In this document: positions 12,419-23,759 of the stretch, piece by piece
How positions within the stretch are numbered: the stretch's first letter is position 1
Layout: each line of letters starts with the position of its first letter
Assembly: GCF_003265705.1 (NCBI RefSeq)
Contig: NW_020312935.1
Span: 6,976,245-7,040,244, forward strand
Length of the DNA stretch: 64,000 bases
Source of the DNA: Callorhinus ursinus
Taxonomy: Eukaryota > Chordata > Mammalia > Carnivora > Otariidae
Reading direction: 5' to 3'
The notes under the pieces: model-generated
Database searches by the model: none
Told to the model about the DNA's origin: nothing
The model's input: the letters and a program-made list of their open reading frames with translations, nothing else
Made by a program: the position numbers and the translations under genes

Positions 12419-12587
12419 TTTTTTTTAAGATTTTATTTGTTTGAGAGAGAGAGAGAAAGAGACAGCATGAGCAGGGGGAGAGGGAGAAGTAGGCTCCCTG
12501 CTGAGCAGGAACCAGATGCGGGGCTGGAACCCAGGACCCCAGGATCATGACCTGAGCAAAGGCAGACACTTAACTGACTGAGCCACC
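12419..12587 (-). mobile_element. CAN-SINE, antisense
   Basis: T-run, TAAGATTTTATTTGTTTGAGAG, CAGGATCATGACCTGAGC and a shortened head GAGCCACCCC. It inserted at the end of the MER5A copy. Confidence 0.92.
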
Positions 12588-12616
12588 CCCTGAACTTATC
12601 TTTCTATATCATTTTA

Positions 12617-12786
12617 TTTTTTTATTTTAAAGATTTTATTTATGCATTTGAGAGAGAGAGAGAGAGAGAGAGAGCAAGCACGCACAAGCAGAGGGAGAGG
12701 CAGGGAGAGGGGGAGGCAGGCTCCCGGCCGAGCAAGGAGCCCAACTCGACTCAGACACTTAACCGAATGAGCCACCCAGGCGCCCC
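12617..12786 (-). mobile_element. CAN-SINE, antisense, internally deleted
   Basis: Exact 14-base target duplication TCTATATCATTTTA at 12603-12616 and 12787-12800. The central box-B part is missing (AGGAGCCCAACTCGACTCAGACACTT). Confidence 0.93.
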
Positions 12787-13087
12787 TCTATATCATTTTA
12801 ATATTAAAGCCTCACACAGGTGCTAGCAATCAGTTCTCTATCAGAACCATTATACTCAACCTCAAGGCTGAGGTTTTACTGTAAAACGAGCCTATGCCTC
12901 CTAAAAGGATTAAGGGAATGAAGTGATGTAGTAATTAGCACCTAGCATTTTAGGTGCTTAGTGTGTAATAAAAGATATCATTGCTGCTAATTAATATTTC
13001 CTGTCTTTAAAGAAACTTGGTGAAATTGCCATCCCCAAATTACAATTATATATTTGAATTAAAAATAGTTTACTTCCTAGTGATTTA

Positions 13088-13283
13088 TTTTTTTTAAATT
13101 TATTTATTTATTTTAGAGAGGTTAAAAAGAGCTAGTGCAGGGGAGGGGCAGAGGAAGAGGGAGAGAGAGAGGCAGACTCCCTGCTGAGCGCAGAACCCTA
13201 AGCAATCTCAGGACCCTGAGATCATGACCTGAGCTGAAATCAACAGTCCTTCACATAACCAACTGAGCCACCCAGGTGCCCCA
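13088..13283 (-). mobile_element. CAN-SINE, antisense, older subfamily
   Basis: Exact 16-base target duplication ACTTCCTAGTGATTTA at 13072-13087 and 13284-13299. Its body (GAAATCAACAGTC) is the older form. Confidence 0.93.
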
Positions 13284-13314
13284 ACTTCCTAGTGATTTAA
13301 AAGTTAAATTGTTG

Positions 13315-13551
13315 GGGCTCCTGGGTAGCTCAGTCCAGTAAGCTTTTTTTTTAAAAGATTTTATTTATTTATTTGAGAGAGAGAATGAGAGAGAGAGAGC
13401 ATGAGAGGGGGGAGGGTCAGAGGGAGAAGGGTCAGAGGGAGAAGCAGACTCTGCTGAGCAGGGAGCCCGACATGGGACTCGATCCCGGGACTCCAGGATC
13501 ATGACCTGAGCCGAAGGCAGTCGCTTAACGACTGAGCCACTCAGGAGCCCC
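13315..13551 (-). mobile_element. composite CAN-SINE: 30-base sense head joined to an antisense copy
   Basis: 13315-13344 is a sense head (GGGGCTCCTGGGTAGCTCAG) that stops abruptly at a T-run beginning a full antisense copy (13345-13551). The rest of the sense copy is not seen downstream. The antisense body carries a 16-base internal tandem duplication (GGTCAGAGGGAGAAGG twice, about 13417-13447). Confidence 0.85.
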
Positions 13552-13561
13552 CATAAATTAA

Positions 13562-13762
13562 ATTTTTTTTAAAAGGTTTTATTTACTTATTTCAGAGAGA
13601 GAGAGAGAGAGCATGTAAGCATGAGCTGGGAGAGGGGCAGAGGGAGAGGGAAAAGCAGACTCCCCGCTGAGCAGGGAGCCCGACGTGGGGCTTGATCCAA
13701 GCACCCTGGGATCATGACCTGAGCCGAAGGCAGATGCTTAACTGAGCCACGCAGGCACCCCT
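13562..13762 (-). mobile_element. CAN-SINE, antisense
   Basis: T-run, AAAAGGTTTTATTTACTTATTT, GGGATCATGACCTGAGCC and end CACGCAGGCACCCC; adjoins the composite copy on its left. Confidence 0.92.
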
Positions 13763-13900
13763 ATAAATTTTTAAAAATGGAATTTATATCTATCTCTTAG
13801 CTGGGAAGAATGTCTCATGGTTATATAAAACAATAAAAATGTACTTTTCTTTGTGGAAAAAGACTTAGTTTCAACTATTGATTTTAATACTTCCTTTCTT

Positions 13901-14100
13901 TTTTTGAGATTTTATTTATTTATTTGACAGAGAGAGACACAGCGAGAGAGGGAACACAAGCAGGGGGAGTGGGAGAGGGAGAAGCAGGCTCCCCTCTGAG
14001 TAGGGAGCCCGATGCGGGGTTTCGATCCCAGGACCCTGAGATCATGACTTGAGCTGAAGGCCGACAAGACGCTTAGCAACTAAGCCACCCAGGTGCCCCC
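13901..14100 (-). mobile_element. CAN-SINE, antisense
   Basis: Complete copy flanked by AATACTTCCTTTCTT (13886-13900) and AATACTTCCTTCCTT (14101-14115), a target duplication with one mismatch. Confidence 0.93.
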
Positions 14101-14329
14101 AATACTTCCTTCCTTCCTTGTGAATGTGGATTCTGTGAGTGCTTATTGGTTTTTAGCTTCCAAACATTGGTTAATGAAATAGTTAATGTAGGCCTTTTGC
14201 TTTTTCTCATCAGCTTGGTTGAAAGCAGAGTTTTGTTCGTGGGTTGGGGGTTGGGTGGTTGGGGAAGGCATACTGTCATTTATACCATGATTTAGGACAG
14301 GGTCAGAAGAGGCCAGGCCCCAGTAGGCA

Positions 14330-14470
14330 TTATTTAGTGAGAGCTTACTCTGCTGTTGTTACCCCTATGTTATGGATGAGGAAATTGAGGCACACTCATT
14401 CAAGGGCCCATGGCTGGTGGGTGGTAGTGCTGGGATTTGAACCCTGCGGCAGTCTGGTTTCAGAGTGCGC
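14330..14470 (-). repeat. MIR SINE relic, antisense
   Basis: 'ATGGATGAGGAAATTGAGGCACAC' then 'GCTGGGATTTGAACCC', the MIR antisense signature. Confidence 0.75.
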
Positions 14471-14741
14471 TCTTTACTGCCTCCTGAACACGTCATTTTG
14501 AGTTGCACAGAGCAGGCGACCTTGAGTCCAAGGACATTTCTGTGGTTTTTGGCCAGCCTGGTGATGGCTTGGGTGACTTTTGCATGCTTAAGAGACTTAC
14601 AAGGGTTTCGATTTCTCAGTGGCCATTGTGCCGGTGTGCCGTTCCTGTGTGGGGTCCTGCCCCTCACCCAACAGGTCTGTCCACTTCCTCAGTGGGATGG
14701 GCCTTCTCAAAAGTGCCAAGAGAGTCAGCATTTCACTTCTA

Positions 14742-14926
14742 TTTTTTTTTAGTAAAGATCTTATTAGAGAGAGAGAGAGGGAGCATGAGCATGGGGCGGG
14801 GTGGCAGAGGGACAAGCAGACTCCCCGCGGAGCAGGGATCCCGACGCGGGGCCCAATCCCAGGACCCTGGGATCGTGACCTGAGCCGAAGGCAGACGCTT
14901 AACCGACTGAGCCACCCAGGCGCCCC
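14742..14926 (-). mobile_element. CAN-SINE, antisense
   Basis: Complete copy. Diverged target duplication CAGCATTTCACTTCTA (14726-14741) against TAGTATTTCAGTTCTA (14927-14942). Confidence 0.92.
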
Positions 14927-15090
14927 TAGTATTTCAGTTCTAAAAAGACCTCTCAGGAAGCTCTTTTGCCTCAGATCCTTTACTTAAGCCTCTCCCATGC
15001 CTGATCGACTTTCTGACATTGCATTGTCGTTATTTTAGAACTTTTTATAACCAAGTTGGGTGATATGAGGTATTTAAATTCGGATTTTAG

Positions 15091-15222
15091 GGGCGCCTGG
15101 GTGGCTCAGATGGTTAAGCGTCTGCCTTCGGCTCAGGTCATGATCCCAGAGTCCTGGGATCGAGTCCCTCATCGGGCTCCCTGCTAGGCGGGAAGCCTGC
15201 TTCTCCCTCTGCCTCTGCCTCT

Positions 15223-15256
<34 letters not shown>

Positions 15257-15295
15257 CTCATGAATAAATAAATAAAACTTTAAAAATAAATAAAT
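15091..15295 (+). mobile_element. CAN-SINE, sense, expanded TC tract
   Basis: Full sense copy with CTCTGC repeats and (CT)n at 15217-15252, and the TCTCATGAATAAATAAAT tail seen in a distinct subfamily. Target duplication AAATTCGGATTTTAG / AAATTCAGATTTTAG (15076-15090, 15296-15310). Confidence 0.94.
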
Positions 15296-16204
15296 AAATT
15301 CAGATTTTAGTTCCGCTGATCTTGAAATCTCTTAAACCTATCCTTGTCTTGGCTTCCTCAATAGTATAATGTGGTTAGTAATGACCAAACATTTTAGGAA
15401 TCGTAAGAACTAAGAAGTTAGTGTCTGATAGGTGCTTTCTTAGGTAATTCAAAGGCAAATATGAGTATTTACGTTTCAGGGTTGAGTAATAACATATCTT
15501 TTATTTGATGGAAACCTTGTCTGCTCTTTATCTCAAGCCAGCGGGCAAAACCCCCCACTATTCCTGCTCTGTGTGGGGATGTGACAGGGCCTGTGGGTGA
15601 AGTCGTGGGTTTCACTGCAGCGGGTTCTCAGGTCTACCTTAAAGTGGCTCCTTGTAAAACAGTCTCACTTTCACTTAGGAAATTATTGTTATCTTTGGAA
15701 GTTGTACATGTACAAAGACTTAAAATCAAATTAATTCTAACAGAAAAGCAAAGTTAAAACCACTCTTAACTTTTTTAGTGTTCAAAATAATAAAATTATC
15801 ATCCCCGACCTCAGGAAAGTGTAAGTACACATCCATTTTATAAAGCCAGACGAAGACAGTTCAAGAAAAGAATACTATACACCAATCGTTCTCATGAACA
15901 CAGACTCAAAAATCCTCCACAAAATACTAGGAAATCAAATCCAGGGATATTATGTAGGAAGAATAGTACACCACCACCCATTGTGATTTATCCCAGGTTT
16001 AAAAGACTGGTTCAGTTTTCCAAAATCAATAGACGTAATCCACCATATGAACAGCTTAAATAACAAAAAACACATTATGTCAATGGCTGCAGAAAAAACA
16101 TTTCACAGAATTCAACATTCATTCATTCAGGATAAATGCTGCCAGCAAACTAGGAAGAGAAGGGGACTTCCTCAGCCCAAAAAAGGTCTATCAAAAATCT
16201 ACAG

Positions 16205-16389
16205 GAGTGCCTCAGTCGTTAAGAGTCTGCTCTCCACTCGGGTCATGATCCCAGGGTCCTGGGATCGAGCCCTGCATGGGGCTCCCTACTCCAAGGGAAG
16301 CCTGCTTCTCTCTCTTCCACTCCCCCTGATTATGTTCCCTCTCTTGCTGTGCCTCTCTCTGTCAATAAATAAATAGAATAAAATAAAAT
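16205..16389 (+). mobile_element. CAN-SINE, sense, head truncated
   Basis: Starts at GAGTGCCTCAGTCGTTAAG, missing part of the head, and ends in (AATAAA)n. AAATCTACAG flanks it at 16195-16204 and 16390-16399. Inserted in L1. Confidence 0.9.
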
Positions 16390-16912
16390 AAATCTACAGC
16401 TAACATACTTAGTGGTGAAAATGAAAGTTTTCCCCCTATGATGGGGAACAAAACAATGATCTGTACTCTCGCCACTGATATCCAGCATTGTACTGGAAGT
16501 GCTAGCCAGTGCAGGAAAAATAAATGGAAGGCATACAGACTGAAAAGAAAGAAAACTGTCCCTCTTTGCAGATGGCATGATTGTCTGTGTAGACAATCCC
16601 ATGGGAATCTCTAGGTAAAGCTCCTAGAACTAATAAGTGAGTTAGCACAGTTAGAAAATACAAGGTCAAGACATAAAAATCAGTATTTCCATATCCTAAC
16701 AATAAAAGCAATAAATCATTAGAAACAGGAAAAAAAAAAAAAAACCCTGACCGTTACAATAGCTCTGAAAAGAATGGAATACTTAGGTATAAATCTAATG
16801 AAATATGTACAGGATCTGTACACTGAAAATTACAAAACACCGAAGAAAAAATTAAAGACAACCTAAGTACATGGACAGATATACTATGTTCATGGTTTAG
16901 AAGACAGTATGG

Positions 16913-17084
16913 GTTTTTTTTTTTTTTTAAGATTTTATTTATTAGAGAGAGTGAGCACAAGAAGGGGGAGCAGCAGAGGGAGAGGGAGAAGCAGGCTCCT
17001 CGCGGAGTGGCCAGGACCCTGGGATCATGACCTGAGCCAAAAGCAGATGCTTAAGGCTTAACGACTGAGCCACCCAGGTGCCCC
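16913..17084 (-). mobile_element. CAN-SINE, antisense, internally deleted
   Basis: Long T-run; jumps from CTCGCGGAGTGG to CCAGGACCCTGGG, so the AGGGAGCCCGATGCGG part is lost. Flanks AGAAGACAGTATGGG and AGAAGACTCAGTATAGG fit a diverged target duplication. Confidence 0.9.
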
Positions 17085-17196
17085 ACAGAAGACTCAGTAT
17101 AGGTTTAATATTCTCCACAAATCCATCAGTAGGTTTAACACAATCCCAAAATCCCTGTAAGATTTCTTTAGATAGAGACGAACTGATTCTAAAGTT

Positions 17197-17316
17197 TTGG
17201 GTTTTTTTTAAAGGATTTTATTTTTTTAAGTAATCTCTACACCCAGTGTGGGGCTCAAACCCATAGCCTCAAAATCAAGAGTAGCATACTCTACCGACCG
17301 ACCCAGCCAGGTGCCC
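17197..17316 (-). mobile_element. short CAN-SINE variant, antisense
   Basis: Body TAAGTAATCTCTACACCCAG with GGGGCTCAAACC. Target duplication CTGATTCTAAAGTT / CTGATTCTAAAATT (17183-17196, 17317-17330). Confidence 0.9.
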
Positions 17317-17433
17317 CTGATTCTAAAATTGATATGGAAAGTCAAATTACCCAGGCAAACAGATGGTGAAGTTGGTGGGAGAATATTTAGGGGATAGGGA
17401 GAACAACTTCACATCAAGTCACCTTTGTTACGG

Positions 17434-17481
17434 GTGTGTGTGCGTGTGCGCGTGCGTGTGCGCGTGTGCGTATGTGTGTGT
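17434..17481. repeat. 48-base alternating purine-pyrimidine tract (GT/GC)
   Basis: Unbroken alternation of G/A with T/C (GTGTGTGTGCGTGTGCGCGT...), including GCGC steps. This kind of sequence can adopt left-handed Z-DNA under negative supercoiling. Confidence 0.9.
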
Positions 17482-17539
17482 TTTGGGGAGTGGGAAGATG
17501 GTGGGGACAGGTTCTGAGAGTATGAGACGTTTGGCCAGT

Positions 17540-17665
17540 TTCTTGTTCATTTCACGCCACAAGCAGGTCTCTTGACTTATAAATTGGGGTTGATGATAGT
17601 ACTGTCTGCCCTGATGAGCCTAGCATACAAAATCCTGAGCAAAGTTCCTCACATACAACGTGTTA
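17540..17665 (+). repeat. MIR-like relic, sense
   Basis: 'TCTCTTGACTTATAAATTGGGGTTGATGATAGTACTGTC' and 'GAGCAAAGTTCCTCACATAC' resemble diverged MIR. Confidence 0.5.
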
Positions 17666-17826
17666 CAGACCTGTTGGCACTCTAGAATATCTCTAAAATG
17701 ACACAAGTTGGGAAATGAGTGGCTGAGGGCCAGAGTGGAAGGGAGACTTAGTTTTACTAAGTATGACTTTTTATATTTTTTGAATTGTATGCCACATGCA
17801 AATATCTTCTATTAAAAAATTATTAA

Positions 17827-18011
17827 GGGCGCCTGGGTGGCTCAGTTGGTTAAGCGACTGCCTTCGGCTCAGGTCATGGTCCTGGAGTCCCGGGATCGAG
17901 TCCCGCATCGGGCTCCCTGCTCAGCAGGGAGTCTGCTTCTCCCTCCGACCCACTTCCCTCTCGTGCTCTATCTCTCATTCTCTCTCTCAAATAAATAAAT
18001 AAAATCTTAAA
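17827..18011 (+). mobile_element. CAN-SINE, sense, full length
   Basis: Complete head, (TC)n and AATAAATAAAATCTTAA tail. Exact 13-base target duplication AAAAAATTATTAA (17814-17826, 18012-18024). Confidence 0.95.
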
Positions 18012-18051
18012 AAAAAATTATTAAAACGGTAGCCGTTAAAAGTTCTACCTT

Positions 18052-18237
18052 GGGTGCCTGCGTGGCTCAGTTGGTTAAGCGACTGCCTTCAGCTCAGGTC
18101 ATGATCCCAGAGTCCCAGGATCGAGTCCCGCATGGGGCTCCCTGCTGAGCAAGGAGTCTGCTTCTCCCTCTGACCCTCCCCCCTCTCATGCTCTATCTCA
18201 TTCTCTCTCTCAAATAAATAAATAAAATATTAAAAAA
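18052..18237 (+). mobile_element. CAN-SINE, sense, full length
   Basis: Second sense copy 40 bases after the previous one, closely related to it. Exact 14-base target duplication AAAAGTTCTACCTT (18038-18051, 18238-18251). Confidence 0.95.
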
Positions 18238-18539
18238 AAAAGTTCTACCTTAACATACGTTAGCCTGAAAGCTAAGGTACTGACCATAACCTTTAACCTA
18301 CTTTTACCTACTTTGTAATTTGGAGGCCCTTGGGGAGAACGATTTAGACAATACAGAACTCTTGAAGAAACTAAAAGCCTAAACATTTTTTCAGTAGCTT
18401 TTCCTGTTTAAAAACAAAAACAAAAACAAGCATTCTGCACGCTTGTGGGCACTTGATTTATTTATTTGCTAAAGGCAAAATTACTTTGATTTGAGAGGAA
18501 TTTATCCTCATTCTATTAGTTAAAACATTATATGGGGTT

Positions 18540-18785
18540 GTAATGTGCTGTAGCATGATGGCTAACGTTAATAATCCTGTATTGCATATTTGAAAGTTGT
18601 AAGAGTAGATCTTAAAAGTTTTCATCATAAGAAAAAAAATTTATAGCAATGGATGATAACACATATTAACTAGAGTTATTGTGGTGATCATTCCCCTATA
18701 TAAACAAATATCAAATCATTATGTCGTACACCTGAAACTAATAAATTGTTAAATGTCAATTATATTTCCATTTTTAAAAATTGTA
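18540..18785 (+). mobile_element. L1 3' end fragment, sense
   Basis: Ends with 'CATTATGTCGTACACCTGAAACTAATA' and 'TGTCAATTATATTTCCA', a common L1 3' terminus; the remainder of the L1 is absent. Confidence 0.7.
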
Positions 18786-20335
18786 GCATATAGGAAATGA
18801 GGAAAAAAGAAATCTCAGTATGACAGATCAAATGAAAAGATATTTGGAGTTTTTCTCTTCCAGAGGCTCAATAAGATCATGGTTTCCAATTTTTTGCTAT
18901 TAAGAAGAATGCTCAGTAAATGTCCTGCACTCTTATTTTGATTTGTTACTATTTTTTGTTACATTTTAAGGAATGCTTTTACTGGGTCAAAGGGCAGTAT
19001 CATTAAATGTCTGAGCATTAAAAAAATTATGGACTCTGTCAGCATTTCTCTTCAATATGCCTGAAGGTCCCAGTTTATTCCAGTTCTCCAGTGTGCTTAC
19101 CAGTGGGGAACAGTGAGCTCAGTAAGACCTTCTGGCTCCTCCAGAGTCACATGGCAAAATCAATTTTCTTCCTTGATGGCCCTGGAGGAGGGCCTTTTTT
19201 CATAATTGGAGCATGGCAAGAGCCTTTCCCAGGTCATGGCCCTTCAGAGGATGCTTAGAGGAGTTAAGACGGGAGTGTATGTGCACTGCCCAATCCGTGA
19301 TGCCTGTCCTTCCTGGTAAAACGGATGCCTTGCTTGGGTGCTCAGGAGAGGCATATTTCCAGCCTAGAGGGAGTTCTGGAGATGCCTGAGCTACAGCACA
19401 TAGGTGGTCCACTCCATAAAGGGCTGAGGTCTGTGTGGCCGCTGAGGCTGATTGTTTCATACGGTGGTTCTGCTAGTTCCATGGCTCTTGAAATAACCTG
19501 GGAATGCCAGCATTCTGGCCCTCCCCCCACAGGTGCTCTCACTGCCTCGTCTCCTCATTGCTGGAAGTAGCTTCAAATCCTTTTGTAGGATGACATCTGA
19601 TTTCTCTGGAAAATCCAGTTGTTTATTAGAGAATAGAGCTGTAGTCAAAGACCCGTGACTGCGATCACAGGTTCTGAATTTTCCCAGATGGTCCCAACGT
19701 GCCATGCTGTCTCATCAGACAATATATAAGTGCATCTGAAGTTAAAAAAAAAATACTTTAAATTATGAAATATTCCAAGCATTGCAATTATAGTGATTCA
19801 TATAACAAGTACTCATGTACTGACAACGTGTCCTGATATTGTTGTTTGGAAAATAAGATTATCCCGGGGGTGGGGGGGTGGACAGGCTGTGTGTGTGCGC
19901 GAGAAGTAAAAAGCAGGGCGAGACGAGCTGGGATTTGGATTCATTAGCGAGGTGGGACTTCGGAGAGCCCAGGAGGAAGAAGGATAGAACGGGAGAGGTA
20001 GAGAATGAGAGAACAAGGCACCCCCGGGCCAGGGGTTGGCCGCAGCATCTTGTGTGGTGGCCGAAAGCCAACTTAAACTTTCAAAGGCTCCGTTCAAAGT
20101 GGTCCAGGGCTGGGGAGCAGGCCTGCAGCTGGTTGGAAAAGGGACAGATGAGTGGAAGCGTACAGAATTTAGAAAGCAACACCTCCTTTGGGAAATCTTG
20201 CTTTATTTTTAAGCAGTTTAAGTTCTTGATGGGGAAGATTTTTGTGTGAAAGATTCTCACTCGAGGTGGGGTCCAGTGTTCATCTCAGCGCCTCTCATGT
20301 GTGGTCTTGTCTCCAGACATTAAACGGTGGGGTCT
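18786..20335. other. intron 1, unique sequence
   Basis: Includes a G-rich run (19865-19880) and a mixed-composition segment 19.05-19.7 kb. Open frames are short and overlapping on both strands. Confidence 0.55.
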
Positions 20336-20540
20336 GGCAGTGGTTTTCAGAGTGGGGTCCCCCCGGGACCCCTAGAGTTTATTAATGTAGAAATGGGAGA
20401 TTGAGAGACTGGGGGGCTAGGCACTAATTACATTTCAAAAAGACTAATATAACTGCATTAAATAGTAATCAGGCTAATTTCTTTTTTGGCTGGGATTTTA
20501 TGGTACTGATTATTTTTTGTTGATCAGAAGCTTTGATTGA
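20336..20540. repeat. possible hAT-type DNA transposon relic
   Basis: Opens with CAGTGGTTTTCAGAGTGGGGTCCCC, close to the CAGTGGTTCTCAA terminus of hAT-Charlie elements. The other terminus is not clear and the family is not assigned. Confidence 0.35.
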
Positions 20541-20639
20541 CATTTTGAGTAACATACTCCTGCCTCAGAGTCTTCCCATTTGAGATTTATTCTTGCATCC
20601 TCCGCTCCCTGCCCCCTTCCCAAAAAATGTCACTTGGCT

Positions 20640-20905
20640 CTGTTCTCCAGCACTGTTGTTCTTATGTTCTGCTCCAAAGAGACCTTCCCTGAGCACCCTG
20701 TGTAAAGTAGGGCACCCCTCACCCCCACATTTGATCCCCTCTCCCTGCTTAATTTTTCTTCATAGCTTTGACCACCCGACTAGAACTTCAGCTCTTTGAG
20801 AGCAGAGGTGTCGTGTGTTAAGTTTCCTGCTATATCTCCAGGGTCTCAAGCAGTGCCTGGCACATAGTAAGGCCCTGGTCAGCCAGTTGAATATGAAGAG
20901 AGAAA
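20640..20905 (+). repeat. L2 LINE 3' end
   Basis: 'AGAGACCTTCCCTGAGCACCC', 'GACTAGAACTTCAGCTCTTTGAGAGCAGAGG' and 'CAGTGCCTGGCACATAGTAAGG' are in L2 3' order. Confidence 0.8.
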
Positions 20906-22879
20906 AGTAAGGGAGTATTACTTAAGGTAGTTTATAAGGTCAAACTATTTGAAAACATGGGATCTATGAGGGAAAAATAACCTATATTTGTGTACTTACA
21001 AATAAGCTTCTGGACTCGGTTCTGGGTGGAAAATATTGGGGAGAAAAGTATGGAAACAAAATGCCACTGTAATTCTTTTTTTTCTTTTTTTAAACTGTGA
21101 GTTTGAAAAGGGTATCTATTGCTACTAGGAAACAGAAGCTTTTGCTTAGAAGGCAGATTTTTGTAAAAGGAGGGGAAACCATAAGAGGCCTCGCCAAGCT
21201 TTTTGCTTCGGAAAGTGTAAGATGAAAACCAGGGATTCTCCGATTATTATCGAAGTTGTCTGCTTTCTGATTAACATGTTGAGAGAGAGGATCGCTCAGG
21301 ATCCGCCAAACCAGCATCTTTCGAGAGCCCTCAGCCCAGAAACTTAACATGTGTAAAGAAAAAGTAACTCGGATTGAGGCTGGTCCTAGTGGTTGTCTTT
21401 ATAAAGCTCTCTGATGAACATAAAAGAACAGCAGTTCCATGGGGCCCTGGGAAGGGAGGCCTCAATCTTCTGGAGGCTGGAGGGGGCTGTAGGAAATACT
21501 GAAACCCAGAATTTTGTCTCTGAGCATTTAAAATGATTGGTTAAATTTGGGAAGTATATGGGTTAATAAACACTTAAAATGTTGAGAGTTCAATCAGATG
21601 TGGATAGTTTTGGATGGCTTCTTTCTTACCACTACAATTTGATGACTGGCGCAGTGGAAGCCTTCATTTTTGTGGTTTCCCGTTTATTCCAGCACAGCTA
21701 TGAAAAACAGTTTAAGGCTAAAAGATTTTTGTGCCAATAAAAAAAAAAACAAAAAAAACCCCAACAACTCAAGCCCCAGGAACAATGGCGGTCCCAGCGG
21801 TAGTTGCTTCTTTAGCTTGCCTACTATGTCTCAACCATTTTGGGGCCAAACCCTGTATATGTGTATACTTTAAGAGTTGGCTGCATGACTTCAGAGTTAG
21901 ATCAAGATCAGTAGCTAAATGGTAAAAGTGATAACGTATTCTCCCCTTAAAAAAAAAGATCTATATATGTGTGTGAAACCCTCGGCTGGGTCATCTCCTG
22001 TTCTGCATAAACAGGACAAAAGTCCTTGCCTCCGATGGGCTCATAGTCGGCTTGGGAGTGAGGGTTTGGTATGGGGTGGAAAAGCACACAAACCATTCTT
22101 ACCACCAGAGCCAAGGGCACCCTCCTAGAGGCCGGGGACAGCTTGGCAAGGAAGCCCTTGTGGGAAACGGGCACTTTACGTGTTGAGTGTTGAATAGCCA
22201 GTGGCTGGCACAGGTGTGGTGTGTCCTCTGGGGGAGAAATATACCAGGTGCTGAGAGCTGGGGGCGATCCCAGCAAAGGGGGGGCAGGTAAGGAGGACAG
22301 GTAAGCCTGGGTAAGGGGAGGAGGACCCAGGTTGGCAAGGGCCTGATTTGTGAGGCCAGTGGATTTGGATTTCCTGAAAGAGATGGGGAGCAGTTGGAGC
22401 TGAGGCTACTTGAAATGTGGATAGTACGAATTGAGATGTGTGTAAGTATAAAATACATGCTAGATTTTGAAGCTGTAATAGGAAAAGAAAATGTGAAATA
22501 TCTCTATTTTTTATATTAATCACATGTTGAAATAATACTTTGGATATAACTGGGTAAATATACTATGAAAATTCTGTTTCTTTTTACTTCTTAAAAATCT
22601 GGCTGTTAAAAAATGTAAAATCACTTAAGTGGTTCTCTTATTTCTCTTTGCTGTCCCTGGGTTAAAGGGGGTGAGGAGGGATGATTTTGAGGTGGATGAG
22701 ATGAGAACAGGCTGCGTGATAGGAGACGTTGAGTAATTCAGGTGAGAAATGAAGACCCAGTTGGTCTTTTGGCAAAGGGAGTGGAAAAGATGTGACAAAT
22801 GCAATTTATAGGTGGCAGTTAGGTTTTATTATAGTCCTTGTTTTTATTTTACATTATATTCAGTTCATTCTCAGTCAGA
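20906..22879. other. intron 1, mostly unique sequence
   Basis: 22.0-22.45 kb and 22.67-22.8 kb have the wording of an ancient mammalian repeat ('GGCAAGGGCCTGATTTGTGAGGCC') that I cannot name. No gene. Confidence 0.5.
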
Positions 22880-23060
22880 AAACTATTGAAGCTAACATTT
22901 ATTGCGCATTTACTATGTGCCAGACTGCTGAGTATTACGCATGTGTTCTCTCATTTAATGCCTACAGCAGTCCTATGAGGCAGATGCTTTACAGATGAGA
23001 AAACAGGCTTTTTGATCTCACTAACTTGCTGATGGTCCCCTGGCTACGAGGTGGGGAGCT
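22880..23060 (-). repeat. MIR SINE relic, antisense
   Basis: 'TTTACTATGTGCCAGACTG', 'AGTCCTATGAGGCAGATGCTTTACAGATGAGAAAACAGGC' follow MIR antisense. Confidence 0.8.
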
Positions 23061-23725
23061 CAGCAGCCAACCTTCAGCGAGCAGCCTGGAACCCCCTCGT
23101 GTGTGTTTCTGCAACCACTAGGCAGGTTTTGAGCCTTGCACCAACATCACGCGAACATCACGCGTCTTTCCCGTCCTACAGGGACTTAGTCCGTTTCTGT
23201 TTCCCTCTTCGGCCTGCACGGCTCCTGGTAGGTCTGCCAGCCTTGAGAACCCTTCCGGCTCCTGATTCTTCCACAGCAAGGGGGTCACATCTGTCAGAGC
23301 CTGGAGAGGTGTTGGTTTCGGTATAAAGGGGAGCCTCTCAGTCCTTCTCTTTTAGCTCCTCGCATTGCCACTGAAATTTAAGAATTTCTGAGATCAGAGC
23401 GAGTGAAAGTTGTGAGGAAGCTGGAGACTGCTGGTGGAAGAGGGGTAGAGAGGTAAAAATTGGGGCTAGATTGTCTTCCTGTTCGCTTGAGCCAGCACTT
23501 CAAAGTACTTGGGGTTAAAAGAATTGTTGACCTCTGGAACCTGTTTTTCCCCCGACACAATATTGGCATCCGTTTGCACTTTAGCTGGTTTATGGGTCTT
23601 AAAAGATAATTTTTAAAGGATAAAATCACAACTCTCGTACAAATATGAGTTTATTAATTAATGAGGGAACCAGTAAGAGTCAAGCAGTAAGATTACAACC
23701 TGTTCAAAGGAAAATTCAAGGATTT

Positions 23726-23759
<34 letters not shown>

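Larger units (their letters stand above)
15838..17345 (+). mobile_element. L1 ORF2 fragment, sense, broken
   Basis: LINE-1 ORF2 reverse-transcriptase region read on the + strand ('ATCCTCCACAAAATACTAG', 'GATTTATCCCAGG', 'AATAGACGTAATCCACCATATG', 'ATTGTACTGGAAGTGCTAGCC'). Frames are broken. Three CAN-SINEs are inserted at 16205, 16913 and 17197. It lacks both L1 ends. It is homologous, in inverted orientation, to 33.66-34.86 kb. Confidence 0.9.
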
